Made by a program: the position numbers and the translations under genes | In this document: one piece after another, positions 48,140 to 55,640 of the stretch | How the letters are laid out: each line of letters starts with the position of its first letter | Position numbering within the stretch: the stretch's first letter is position 1 | Notes under the pieces: generated by a model | Databases searched by the model: none | Seen by the model: the letters and a program-made list of their open reading frames with translations, nothing else | Told to the model about the DNA's origin: nothing | Assembly (NCBI GenBank): GCA_029263315.1 | Contig: JAJCXR010000043.1 | Coordinates: 1-64,000 of the forward strand | Direction of reading: 5' to 3' | Length of the DNA stretch: 64,000 nucleotides | From: Acidobacteriota bacterium | GTDB taxonomy: Bacteria; Acidobacteriota; Thermoanaerobaculia; Multivoradales; J023

Positions 48140-48883
48140 TCAAGCCTCGGGATGGCGACCGCCGCAGATCTCGTCGACCCGCCGTTGTAGGGCTTCCAGG
48201 CGACCTTCGAGCTCACCGCACCAACCCTCCAGCGCCGCCGCCCCGAGCTTGGCCGGGATCTCCAGCGGCTCGCCGTAGATGACGTCGACCCGTGCTCCGG
48301 GCCACGGCAGCAAGGTACGATCCCACGACTTCTTGAAGATGTAGCCCGGCCGCGCCGCCGCCGTCACCGGCACGATCAGCCCGCCGGTGCGTTGGGCCAG
48401 GGAGATGATGCCCCCCTGCACCTTGCCCCGGGGGCCGCGGGAGCCGTCCACCGCCAGGCAAGAACCAAGGCCCGGGTCCTTGCGCACCCGGCGGATCATG
48501 TCGACGATGGCCTGGAGGCCGTCGCGGCCCGAGGAGCCACGCACCACCTCGAAGCCCAAGGCCTCTTCCACCTTGGCCATGGCGTCGCCGTCGAGGCTCT
48601 TGGAGCACATCGACAACCAACGACCATTACGCGGTCGGCTCATGAAGCGCAGCAACAGAAAGATGCGGCCGTGCAGAAAGGCCCCCACCACCGGTCGCCC
48701 CGAAGCGCGGGCGGCGTCGAAATGGTGGCGATCTGTCTCCCGGTAGCGCCACGTGAAATCGAGGCAACGCACCAGGGCCAGCACCACGGCGGGCACGATG
48801 TGGTGCATCAAAAAACGTTTGGCCTTCGACGGTGGTCGTTTCGCTACCGCTCTTTCGCTGGCCCCTGGCTCACCCCAAATCAC
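48140..48883 (-). CDS. DUF374 lysophospholipid acyltransferase-like protein
   Basis: A 247-residue membrane-associated acyltransferase. The GTG start at 48883 overlaps the ACP stop as GTGA. A hydrophobic N-terminal stretch MHHIVPAVVLALVRCLDFTW is followed by RPVVGAFLHGRIFLLLRFM with an HG pair. The DUF374 signature is LAVDGSRGPRGKVQGGIISLAQRTGGLIVPV. These proteins are related to PlsC/LpxL-type acyltransferases. Being coupled to an ACP gene, it most likely transfers the acyl chain made by this cluster from ACP to a lipid acceptor. Confidence 0.85.
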   Translation of the reverse strand: MIWGEPGASERAVAKRPPSKAKRFLMHHIVPAVVLALVRCLDFTWRYRETDRHHFDAARASGRPVVGAFLHGRIFLLLRFMSRPRNGRWLSMCSKSLDGDAMAKVEEALGFEVVRGSSGRDGLQAIVDMIRRVRKDPGLGSCLAVDGSRGPRGKVQGGIISLAQRTGGLIVPVTAAARPGYIFKKSWDRTLLPWPGARVDVIYGEPLEIPAKLGAAALEGWCGELEGRLEALQRRVDEICGGRHPEA

Positions 48884-49128
48884 CCCGCCATGGCCCCTTC
48901 GAGGTAGGTGATCATGTCGCCGATGGTCTGCATCTTGAGGATCTCGGCGGCTTCGATCTCGGTATCGAATTCCTGGTCGAGGTCGAAGATCAAGTCGAGC
49001 ACCGACAGGGAATCAAAACCGAAGGATTCGAGGGTGGTGGTTTCGTCCACCGTCGACCAGTCGATGTCCTCGGCCGAGGACTCTTCGATCACCGTGCCCA
49101 GGCGTTTCAGAATGTCTTGACGGTTCAT
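48880..49128 (-). CDS. Acyl carrier protein
   Basis: An 82-residue, strongly acidic four-helix carrier. The phosphopantetheine serine is in FGFDSLSVLDLIFDLDQEF (DSL motif), and helix III/IV follow as EIEAAEILKMQTIGDMITYL. aggaga lies about seven bases before the ATG. It is not next to fabD or plsX as the housekeeping acpP usually is, so it is likely a dedicated ACP for the surrounding ketosynthase and acyltransferase. A tandem 16-bp repeat lies upstream. Confidence 0.92.
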   Translation of the reverse strand: MNRQDILKRLGTVIEESSAEDIDWSTVDETTTLESFGFDSLSVLDLIFDLDQEFDTEIEAAEILKMQTIGDMITYLEGAMAG

Positions 49129-49170
49129 TGCTGCCTCTCCTATCGCCCCTCGGCGCTGACGGTGTATTCT

Positions 49171-49250
49171 GACAAAGATTTATTGGGACAATGATGTTTT
49201 CTGACAATGATGGTTTCTGACAAAGATGAACGGTGACAAAAACGGTGGGT
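49171..49250. repeat. 16-bp tandem direct repeat, five units, upstream of the ACP gene
   Basis: Five 16-bp units each begin with gacaa (gacaaagatttattgg, gacaatgatgttttct, gacaatgatggtttct, gacaaagatgaacggt, gacaaaaacggtgggt). Units 2 and 3 differ at one position. On the minus strand they read as TTGTC at exact 16-bp steps. One TTGTCA followed by 17 bp and AATAAA could be the ACP-gene promoter, so the array may double as operator sites. Confidence 0.9.
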
Positions 49251-49283
49251 CGGTGTACGACCCTTTGCCGATCGATCTGCGGC

Positions 49284-50597
49284 TCAACGGCAAGATCGAA
49301 ACAGCAGGACTCCATTGCCACCGCCGAAGCCGAAGCTGTTCTTCATCGCCAAGCCATCGTCCAAGGTGCGGGGACGATCGCCGATCAGCTCGACATCACA
49401 TTGCGGGTCCGGATCGTCGAGGTTGAGATTGGCCGGCGCCATCCGGTGCTGCAAGGCCAACAAAGTGACGATGGATTCCAGGGCGCCGGAGGCACCGAGG
49501 GTATGGCCAAAATACGATTTATTGGCCCCCACCGGAATGTGCCGCCCCCGCTCCCCCAGGGCTTCGACCATGCTCCTGCACTCGGTGACGTCGTTGGCCT
49601 CGGTGGCGGTGCCATGGGCATTGATGTAGACGATGTCGTCGGCCGTTGCGTCGGCATCGGCCAAGGCGCGACGAATGGCCGTCGCTTGCCCCTCGACCGA
49701 CGGCGAGGTGAGGTGGGTGGCGTCGGAGGACTCACCGTAACCGACGATCTCGCCCCGCGAGCGCGCCCCCCGTGCCTCGGCGCTGGCCCGAGACTCCAAG
49801 AGCAGGGCACCGGCCCCCTCGCCGAGCAGTGTGCCGGCCCGTCGACGGTCGAAGGGGCGCAATGCCGTCGCCGCGTCGGGCAGGGTGGACAGCACCCCGA
49901 GGTTATTCCATACCCCGTAGTAGAAGGGGTCGAAGAAGGCCTCGACGCCGCCGCACAGCACCGCATCCGCATAGCCATGACGGATCAATCGGAAACCCTG
50001 GCCGATGGCGTTGGTGGACGAGGTGCAGGCCGAGACGATGACTTGATTGGTGCCCAGCAAACGGTGGTGGATCGAGACCCCGGCGGAAATGGAATTGGCC
50101 ATGCACGACGGCACCGTGCTCGGGCGCATGCCCCCCGGCCCCTTGGCGGCGAAACGTAGGTTGGCCTGGAACAGGGTGCCGCAGGGTCCACAGCCACAGC
50201 CCCAGAGATTGGCCATGTCGAGCCCTTCGCTGGAGAGGCCGTCGGTCGACTCTTCCCCGGCCTTGCGCCAGCCCGCCTGCACCAACGCCTGGCGAGACAC
50301 CTCGATGGCCAAGCGCAAGGTACGATCGGCCCGTTTCAACTTGCCCTTTTGCCTACTGTCGAGGGGCGTCATGTCGACCTCGGCGCCGTGTTTCACGGTG
50401 TGACCGGCGACGTCGAATCCGCCGATCGGCCCCAGGCCGGTCTCCCCCGCCAGCAGACGCTGCCATTGAACATCCAGGTCGGAGCCCAGGCTGCTCACCA
50501 TGCCGAGGCCGGTGACCATCACCCGGCGAGCCTGGTCGACCGGTGAGGCGGCACTCGGTGAGGCCCCATCTGATATCGCTGTTGCAGGCCGGCTCAT
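49284..50597 (-). CDS. Beta-ketoacyl-ACP synthase (FabF-like)
   Basis: A 437-residue condensing enzyme. It starts at 50597, overlapping the ketoreductase stop as ATGA. The catalytic Cys is in QVIVSACTSSTNAIGQGF, the two His residues are in YINAHGTATEANDVTE and SYFGHTLGASGALES, and the glycine-rich end is NSFGFGGGNGVLLF. The first 25 residues are extra relative to FabF. The segment LWGCGCGPCGTLFQANL is Cys/Gly rich and unusual. Together with KR, ACP and acyltransferase it forms a compact pathway; dehydratase and enoyl reductase genes are absent. It may extend housekeeping acyl-ACPs into a special lipid. Confidence 0.9.
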   Translation of the reverse strand: MSRPATAISDGASPSAASPVDQARRVMVTGLGMVSSLGSDLDVQWQRLLAGETGLGPIGGFDVAGHTVKHGAEVDMTPLDSRQKGKLKRADRTLRLAIEVSRQALVQAGWRKAGEESTDGLSSEGLDMANLWGCGCGPCGTLFQANLRFAAKGPGGMRPSTVPSCMANSISAGVSIHHRLLGTNQVIVSACTSSTNAIGQGFRLIRHGYADAVLCGGVEAFFDPFYYGVWNNLGVLSTLPDAATALRPFDRRRAGTLLGEGAGALLLESRASAEARGARSRGEIVGYGESSDATHLTSPSVEGQATAIRRALADADATADDIVYINAHGTATEANDVTECRSMVEALGERGRHIPVGANKSYFGHTLGASGALESIVTLLALQHRMAPANLNLDDPDPQCDVELIGDRPRTLDDGLAMKNSFGFGGGNGVLLFRSCR

Positions 50598-51337
50598 CCG
50601 TGCATCCACAGGCCGCCGTCGACGTGCAGCACTTGGCCGGTCATGTAAGCGGCGTCGTCACCCAACAGGAAGGCCACCACCCCGGCCACCTCGTCGGGGG
50701 TCGCCAAGCGCTTGAGGGGGATGCCCAGGTTGTCCCGCGACGCTTGAGGAAGGTCGGCGGTCATGTCGGTCTCGACAAAACCCGGCGATACGGCGTTGCA
50801 GCGAATCCCGAAGCGGGCCGCCTCCATGGCCAGGCTTTGGGTCATGCTGACCAGGGCCGCCTTCGAGGCCGCATAGTCCGCCCCCATCCACAGCCCTGGC
50901 CCATGGGCCGAGATGGACGCGATATTGACTATCGCACCGCTCTTCTGTTTGCGCATCTTGACGTAGGCCGTCTGGCAAGCCACCATCGCCGCCTCCAGGT
51001 TGACCCGGAAGGTGCCCTGCCACGATTCCACCGTCAGACCACGGAAGGGAACCGCCCGACCGCCACCGGCATTATTGACCAGACCATCGATGCGGCCGGC
51101 CGCCGCCACAAATGACTCCACCAAGGTCTTCGCCGAGGCCGGGTTCGACAGATCAGCGCTCACCGCCAAGGCCCGTTCGTCGTGCAGCTCAGCCGCTAGC
51201 GTCGCCGTCGCCTCGGCGTCCCGTCCATGGATTCCGACCACCGCACCCTCCGCCAACAGGCGCTGCGCAATGCCGCGACCGATACCACGGGTCGAGCCGG
51301 TCACCAAGATACAGCGTCCTGCGAAGGATCGAGACAC
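50594..51337 (-). CDS. 3-oxoacyl-ACP reductase-like SDR (FabG-like)
   Basis: A 247-residue short-chain dehydrogenase. The GTG at 51337 is chosen because ttggag lies six bases upstream; a TTG at 51349 would add four residues. Motifs are LVTGSTRGIGRGIAQRL (TGxxxGIG), DGLVNNAGG, IVNIASISAHGP (Ser) and DYAASKAALVSMTQSLAMEA (YxxxK), then AVSPGFVETDM. NADPH preference is likely from GIHGRD. It is translationally coupled to the ketosynthase. Confidence 0.92.
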   Translation of the reverse strand: MSRSFAGRCILVTGSTRGIGRGIAQRLLAEGAVVGIHGRDAEATATLAAELHDERALAVSADLSNPASAKTLVESFVAAAGRIDGLVNNAGGGRAVPFRGLTVESWQGTFRVNLEAAMVACQTAYVKMRKQKSGAIVNIASISAHGPGLWMGADYAASKAALVSMTQSLAMEAARFGIRCNAVSPGFVETDMTADLPQASRDNLGIPLKRLATPDEVAGVVAFLLGDDAAYMTGQVLHVDGGLWMHG

Positions 51338-51402
51338 GTCATGCTCCAAGGAAGGATTCGAAACCTAACGACATCGGCGCCCGACGCCGACCGGGCCACC
51401 CA

Positions 51403-52278
51403 TCAGCGGCGCATTCTGTCAGCTTCCCGAGATTGAGCCAAGGCCTCCAACGCCCAAGCCACCACATCGATCCGAGGCGCAAAGTGCACCACCGCAGGCT
51501 CCTCCGCCAACGGTCCCAGACCATGGGCCTCGACCAACGTATTGCGTTCGATCTCCAGCTCCGCCCGCTGCAACGGCCACGGCAAATGATGAATATGGCC
51601 GCGCCACAGCCGCTGCTGGCGGTCTTCTGCATACAGACAATAGCGCTCCGTCAACCACGTCTCGAAGGCCGTCACCCCATGGGGCTCCAGCACCTCGCCG
51701 ACGGGCCGGTAGCGGGCCCGCAGCTCACCGGGGCCGAGACGGGGATCGCGACGCATGGAGTGATAGCTCACCCAACCCTGGGCCCGCCGGCACTCGATGG
51801 AGGCCCGGAAATACGGCAGATGGAAGAAACGTCGGGCCGCCTCCACCGCCAACCAAGAGGTGGCGTCGAGGCTGAGGAAGAACACCCCCGGATAGTCGCC
51901 CTGGCGCACGTAGGTGCGTACATTGAGCTCCGGGAAGTCCCGTGGCCCCGGCAGACGACCCGGCAGCCAGCCCAAACCGCGGGGTCCCACATGCTGCATG
52001 CGAAAGGGCACCACGCCGAGCCAAGCCCGACCGTCAAAGGTTTCCAGCTCGAGCCCCGCCGGCACCAAGGGCCGCAGTACCGCCGCATCGATGCTCCAAT
52101 GGAGGAATGCCAAATCCACCCAGGACATGGTCATCACCCAGGGCCCGGACGGCAGCGGCCACGGACGATGCTCCACCTGCCGTGTCAGCCCTGCCCACGA
52201 CGGACGGCTCATGGCTGGAAAATCATCGGCGGCACGGCGCTTCGGAGGTCGCAAGAACGCCACATCGGGCCGTACCAC
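51403..52278 (-). CDS. DUF2071 (YqjF-like) family protein
   Basis: A 291-residue protein with the family layout: MSWVDLAFLHWSIDAAVLRP, LETFDGRAWLGVVPFRM, FPELNVRTYVRQGDYPGVFF and LSLDATSWLAVEAARRFFHL. The function of the family is unknown; the fold has a lipocalin-like or acetoacetate-decarboxylase-like barrel according to family descriptions. The GTG at 52278 lies inside a tandem repeat; an ATG at 52212 is the alternative. It links the exported-protein genes upstream with the ketoreductase gene 65 bp downstream. Confidence 0.82.
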   Translation of the reverse strand: MVRPDVAFLRPPKRRAADDFPAMSRPSWAGLTRQVEHRPWPLPSGPWVMTMSWVDLAFLHWSIDAAVLRPLVPAGLELETFDGRAWLGVVPFRMQHVGPRGLGWLPGRLPGPRDFPELNVRTYVRQGDYPGVFFLSLDATSWLAVEAARRFFHLPYFRASIECRRAQGWVSYHSMRRDPRLGPGELRARYRPVGEVLEPHGVTAFETWLTERYCLYAEDRQQRLWRGHIHHLPWPLQRAELEIERNTLVEAHGLGPLAEEPAVVHFAPRIDVVAWALEALAQSREADRMRR

Positions 52279-52318
52279 ATCAGGCTGTACCTCATGGGCT
52301 GTACCTCATGGGTTGTAG
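52261..52318. repeat. 15/14-bp tandem repeat across a gene junction
   Basis: Four units: cacatcgggccgtac, cacatcaggctgtac, ctcatgggctgtac, ctcatgggttgtag, of 15, 15, 14 and 14 bp. The array contains the stop of the upstream exported-protein gene, the spacer and the presumed start of the DUF2071 gene. Confidence 0.8.
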
Positions 52319-53154
52319 ATCGAGTACTCGACTTCCGCCGCCAGCTCGCCCATGCCCTGGGAGAGGTCGTAACCGGCGAAGCGATAGCGTAAGGCGATAT
52401 GCAGTAAATGGCGTCGCACATCGGTGCCCCCCGCAGCGGCAGTCCCGCCGACGACGGAGCCCTGGCTGAAAATCAGAAAGCGCCGCGGCCCAGCCATCAA
52501 GTCCGACAGCTGACGCAGCCCAAAGTCCACCTCGACACCGGCGGGCAAGGAGGTCGCCCCACGGCCCTGTCCGTCGACACCGCCCACCTCGAGCTCCATG
52601 GCCACCTCGGAGGCATCAAAACCCGTCGCCAACTCCCCCTCCTGGAGGGTCAGGCGTGCTTCGCCGTGGATCGCCACCGGGGCATTGGAGGCCAGCCAGA
52701 AGGAATGCTGCAGCTGACGCTGGGCCAGGCTGAGCTCGCTGCTGGCGGTGAGGGGAAAGGCCGGTAGGTGATCACCGGCGTCGAGGAATCCATCGGCGCC
52801 GGCGTCCACCAGAAGATCCGCTACGGCATCGCCGTCCAGATCGACCCCCAGGCCCGTACCTTGCCCCGTACCGGGGGCGCCGGAACCCCCCCGCCGGTCC
52901 GCTTCGATGGTGCCGATGGCCTGACGCCCATCGCTGCTCGCCCACAGACGGGCCGGCCGTCCGGAGTCGCCGCCCAAGACATAGAGCTGCCACTGCTGGC
53001 CGTTGGTGACCACCGCACAACCGAGCAGACGGCACAGGGCGCTGTCGAAGAGGGGCACGGACCCGGCGGCCTCGACCGCCCCCAGGGGTAGAAGACAAGT
53101 CAGCAGCGCCAGGAGGGTGGGCCACCCCCGTCGCCGGGCGGTGATCGGCGTCAC
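52306..53154 (-). CDS. Exported subunit-like protein B (paralogue of the 54089 gene)
   Basis: A 282-residue protein. The GTG at 53154 overlaps the chaperone stop as GTGA; an ATG at 53190 is possible. A signal peptide (WPTLLALLTCLLPLGAVEAA) leads into a beta-rich secreted chain. It shares three landmarks with the protein at 54089-54964: DGFLDAGDHLPAFPL, HSFWLASNAPVAIHGEARL and the end FAGYDLSQGMGELAAEVEYS. I do not recognise the family. With a PapD-like chaperone gene overlapping it, a secreted structural subunit is the likely role. Confidence 0.65.
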   Translation of the reverse strand: MTPITARRRGWPTLLALLTCLLPLGAVEAAGSVPLFDSALCRLLGCAVVTNGQQWQLYVLGGDSGRPARLWASSDGRQAIGTIEADRRGGSGAPGTGQGTGLGVDLDGDAVADLLVDAGADGFLDAGDHLPAFPLTASSELSLAQRQLQHSFWLASNAPVAIHGEARLTLQEGELATGFDASEVAMELEVGGVDGQGRGATSLPAGVEVDFGLRQLSDLMAGPRRFLIFSQGSVVGGTAAAGGTDVRRHLLHIALRYRFAGYDLSQGMGELAAEVEYSIYNP

Positions 53155-54074
53155 GGGATATCCGGCGGGCTGACATCGAGGTCGAGCCATGGCAGCTCCA
53201 GCACCGGCATCGACGCCACGTCCAGCGGTATTTGACCTTCGTAGTCCTCGAGCTCGAGGCCTAGACGATAGGCGCCGCTGGCCAGATCTCGCCAACCGAC
53301 GCTCAACGGGCTCACCAAGCGCCCGGTCTGGCCCTCCAGCACGACGCGATTGATCGGCTGTCGCAGGGCCACCTTGCCTTGGGCATCGAGCAGCTGGAGC
53401 TCGCCGACGATGCGGGAATGGGAGTTGCCGCGGTTGTGGATCGAGATCACGGCTTCCGGTGTTCCTTCCGGCGAGCGCCGCCAGCGGGCGTCCACCACCG
53501 CCGCGTCGGGTTTGGCGGGTGGAATGGTGACGTAGAACAGGCTGCTCACCTGGACCCGGCTCCACACCCCGGAAGGGGATTTCTGGCGTTCCTCCGGCGA
53601 CGGCAGGACCGGGCTGACCAAGACACCCACGCGGTAGTCGCCGGGCCCATCCACTTCGACGGGAACGCGGATCTCCACCACGATGCGCTGGCTCTCGCCG
53701 GGCGCCAGCTTGAGGGTGGCGGGGCTGAAGCGCACCCAATCCGCCGCCGACTTGGGCGACACGCCGGGCGGCCGCAACTGGAGCTGCTGGTCTTCGTCGA
53801 GGCTCCAATCCGCCAGACCGACGGTCAAGGCCAAACTCTTGTCGGGATTCAGATTGCCCACCGTCAACACTTGGCGATGCTGTCCCCCCGGCCGCAAGGC
53901 CACCTCGACGGTGGTCGGATGGATGCCGATGCCAAAACCAAAACCGGGCTGCGGCAGGCCGAAGCACAGAGCCAGTAACGCTACCCATCGCCAGGCGGGC
54001 CATCGCCAGGCGGGCCATCGTCGCGGCTGCGACGGGCCCTGGGGCATGGGCTGCCACGGCCTCGCTTCGCTCAT
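53151..54074 (-). CDS. Periplasmic pilus-assembly-type (PapD-like) chaperone
   Basis: A 307-residue exported protein. The N-terminus has a Trp/Arg-Pro-Ala repeat, then a signal core (ALLALCFGLPQPGFGFG). The mature chain begins GIHPTTVEVALRPGGQHRQVL and continues NPDKSLALTVGLADWSL, WVRFSPATLKLAPGESQRIV and VWSRVQVSSLFYVTIPP. This is the first Ig domain layout of fimbrial chaperones, including the PGESQRI edge motif. A second Ig-like domain follows (AVISIHNRGNSHSRIVGELQ). It starts 14 bp after one subunit gene and overlaps the next, which supports a chaperone-client set. No usher gene is present in the window. Confidence 0.72.
   Translation of the reverse strand: MSEARPWQPMPQGPSQPRRWPAWRWPAWRWVALLALCFGLPQPGFGFGIGIHPTTVEVALRPGGQHRQVLTVGNLNPDKSLALTVGLADWSLDEDQQLQLRPPGVSPKSAADWVRFSPATLKLAPGESQRIVVEIRVPVEVDGPGDYRVGVLVSPVLPSPEERQKSPSGVWSRVQVSSLFYVTIPPAKPDAAVVDARWRRSPEGTPEAVISIHNRGNSHSRIVGELQLLDAQGKVALRQPINRVVLEGQTGRLVSPLSVGWRDLASGAYRLGLELEDYEGQIPLDVASMPVLELPWLDLDVSPPDIP
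53986..54030. repeat. 15-bp tandem repeat in the chaperone signal peptide
   Basis: catcgccaggcgggc occurs twice without change (53986-54000, 54001-54015) with a partial third unit. It encodes WPAWR pentapeptides just before the signal core. Identical copies suggest recent duplication. Confidence 0.9.
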
Positions 54075-54088
54075 CGAGGGCTCGAAGC

Positions 54089-54964
54089 TCAGGGCACAAA
54101 CACCGTGTAGGTGACATCGACATCAAATTCGCCGACCCCCATGGAGAGGTCGTAGACGAAGTTGTAGCCGAAGTCGAATCGCACCGATTGGGTGGCGATG
54201 GTGCCGACACTGGCGGCGGTGGCCTGGCCACCGTCGAAAATGATCGAGCCGCCACCGCCTAAGCCACCCAGGTTGGCCGGACAGGTGAAACCGGCGCCGC
54301 CGGTGGCCGGGTCCTGGTTGTTGCCGCCGTAGGTGATGATGCCGTCGGTACCGGACAGGCTGATTCCGTCGCAGGAGAAGCTGACATCCCCCAAGGCGGC
54401 GCTCAGGGTATTGCTGGCCACCGAAGCAGCGGCGCTGATGTCGAAGGCGGTATTGGAGGCGACATAAAAGCTGCGGGCCAGACTGGTGGAATCGGTCGCC
54501 AAGTCGGTGGTGATGTCGATGCCGAAGGCGGTCAAGGTGTCGCCGGGATCCAGCACACCGTCGCCGTCGTCGGTGAAGACACCGCCGGAGGTCTGGTTGA
54601 TGACCTCGATGGGAAAGCCCTCATCGGCCGCCGCAGAGACCGGCACCGGATCCAGGGTACCGGTGATCACGGTGTGCACGTCGCCGGGGGTGATGTCATC
54701 ACCGGCGGTGCCGGAGGGGCTTGTCATCAGCACAAAATCGGAAACGATGGGTGCCGTGCCACCGCTGTCGGCGCCCCAGACCAAGGTCAAACCCAGGACT
54801 TTGAAGTAGAGGTTGTCCAGCACCGAGGCTTCGGCCGTCGGGGTCAGACCCGGCGAGCCCTGGCTGAGCAGCAGGCAAGCGCCCAAGCTCGCCATGGCGG
54901 CGCCTCGACGCCAAGCCTTGGGGAAGAAACTCACAGGGGAATTGTCGGGGTTCGTTTGTCGCAT
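54089..54964 (-). CDS. Exported subunit-like protein A
   Basis: A 291-residue secreted protein. A basic lead and signal core (AMASLGACLLLSQGSPG) are followed by a Gly/Thr/Ser-rich beta chain typical of extracellular structural proteins. A calcium-loop-like stretch DDGDGVLDPGDTLTAFGID sits mid-chain, followed by ARSFYVASNTAFDISAAASV. The C-terminus reads FDFGYNFVYDLSMGVGEFDV and ends VTYTVFVP. The same three landmarks recur in the protein at 52306-53154. No known family is recognised. It leads the exported block and is followed by the chaperone gene after 14 bp. Confidence 0.65.
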   Translation of the reverse strand: MRQTNPDNSPVSFFPKAWRRGAAMASLGACLLLSQGSPGLTPTAEASVLDNLYFKVLGLTLVWGADSGGTAPIVSDFVLMTSPSGTAGDDITPGDVHTVITGTLDPVPVSAAADEGFPIEVINQTSGGVFTDDGDGVLDPGDTLTAFGIDITTDLATDSTSLARSFYVASNTAFDISAAASVASNTLSAALGDVSFSCDGISLSGTDGIITYGGNNQDPATGGAGFTCPANLGGLGGGGSIIFDGGQATAASVGTIATQSVRFDFGYNFVYDLSMGVGEFDVDVTYTVFVP

Positions 54965-55085
54965 GTCTTCGCTCCCAAGGGGTTACAGGGTTCCCCGCTG
55001 ATCGATTGCTATCTCGCCTTGATCCACCATTGCCGACATCCGGCTGCCAGCTCCTCAACCAATACCCGCAAGCCAGACGCCAAGC

Positions 55086-55562
55086 CTAGGGGCTGCAACC
55101 GGGTGCCGAGCGTCGACGGCTGCGTTCGACGCGCAGCGGCGTCAGCAGGGAGTCGCCGAGACCGGGGCTTGCTACCTGAAGGCTACCGCGGTCGCCTTGG
55201 ATGTGGACGACTAAACGCTGCTCCACCGCCAGGGGCAACGGGGTGAGCTCCGCTTGCAGGGTCTCGGCGATCTCCAGCAGCAGCCGGTCGCCATCCACCA
55301 CCCAGCGCTCGAAGTCGCGCCCGCCGTCGCAGCGACCGGGCAACCAGTAACGCCGGGCTTCGACATCGACCCACATCTCCTGGCCGGTCGCCGGGACCTC
55401 GATGTGCAGCCACTCGTCCGCCGCCAAGGGCGCCGCCATGCAGGCCAGCAACAGAGCCAGGGCCACGCTTCGCCCCAAGCCACCACAACCCTCACCGACT
55501 TGACGCACCGCGTTGGGTTGGCACCACTCTTTCCGCTTGGCAAATTGCCGCCACATGACCAT
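55086..55562 (-). CDS. Small exported protein of unknown function
   Basis: A protein of about 158 residues; the start is uncertain (ATG at 55562 or 55556, no Shine-Dalgarno). A signal-like core SVALALLLACMAAPLAADEW is followed by a short beta-rich domain (WLHIEVPATGQEMWVDVEA, RLVVHIQGDRGSLQVASPG) and an arginine-rich tail. It is the first gene on the minus strand before the subunit A gene, 121 bp away, and is divergent from the YdbH-like gene. It may belong to the same exported system. Confidence 0.5.
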   Translation of the reverse strand: MVMWRQFAKRKEWCQPNAVRQVGEGCGGLGRSVALALLLACMAAPLAADEWLHIEVPATGQEMWVDVEARRYWLPGRCDGGRDFERWVVDGDRLLLEIAETLQAELTPLPLAVEQRLVVHIQGDRGSLQVASPGLGDSLLTPLRVERSRRRSAPGCSP

Positions 55563-55640
55563 GTCATCATAGCACCAAATGCATGGAAAGAGCGTCTTGT
55601 TCCCATCCGCCGATACTGTCACCATGGTGATGGCTGCATC

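Noticed and set aside
52306..54255. One 649-codon minus-strand gene across the subunit B and chaperone region
   Set aside because: Its first 360 codons are a shadow of the chaperone gene. Only the part from the GTG at 53154 has a signal peptide and a secreted chain.
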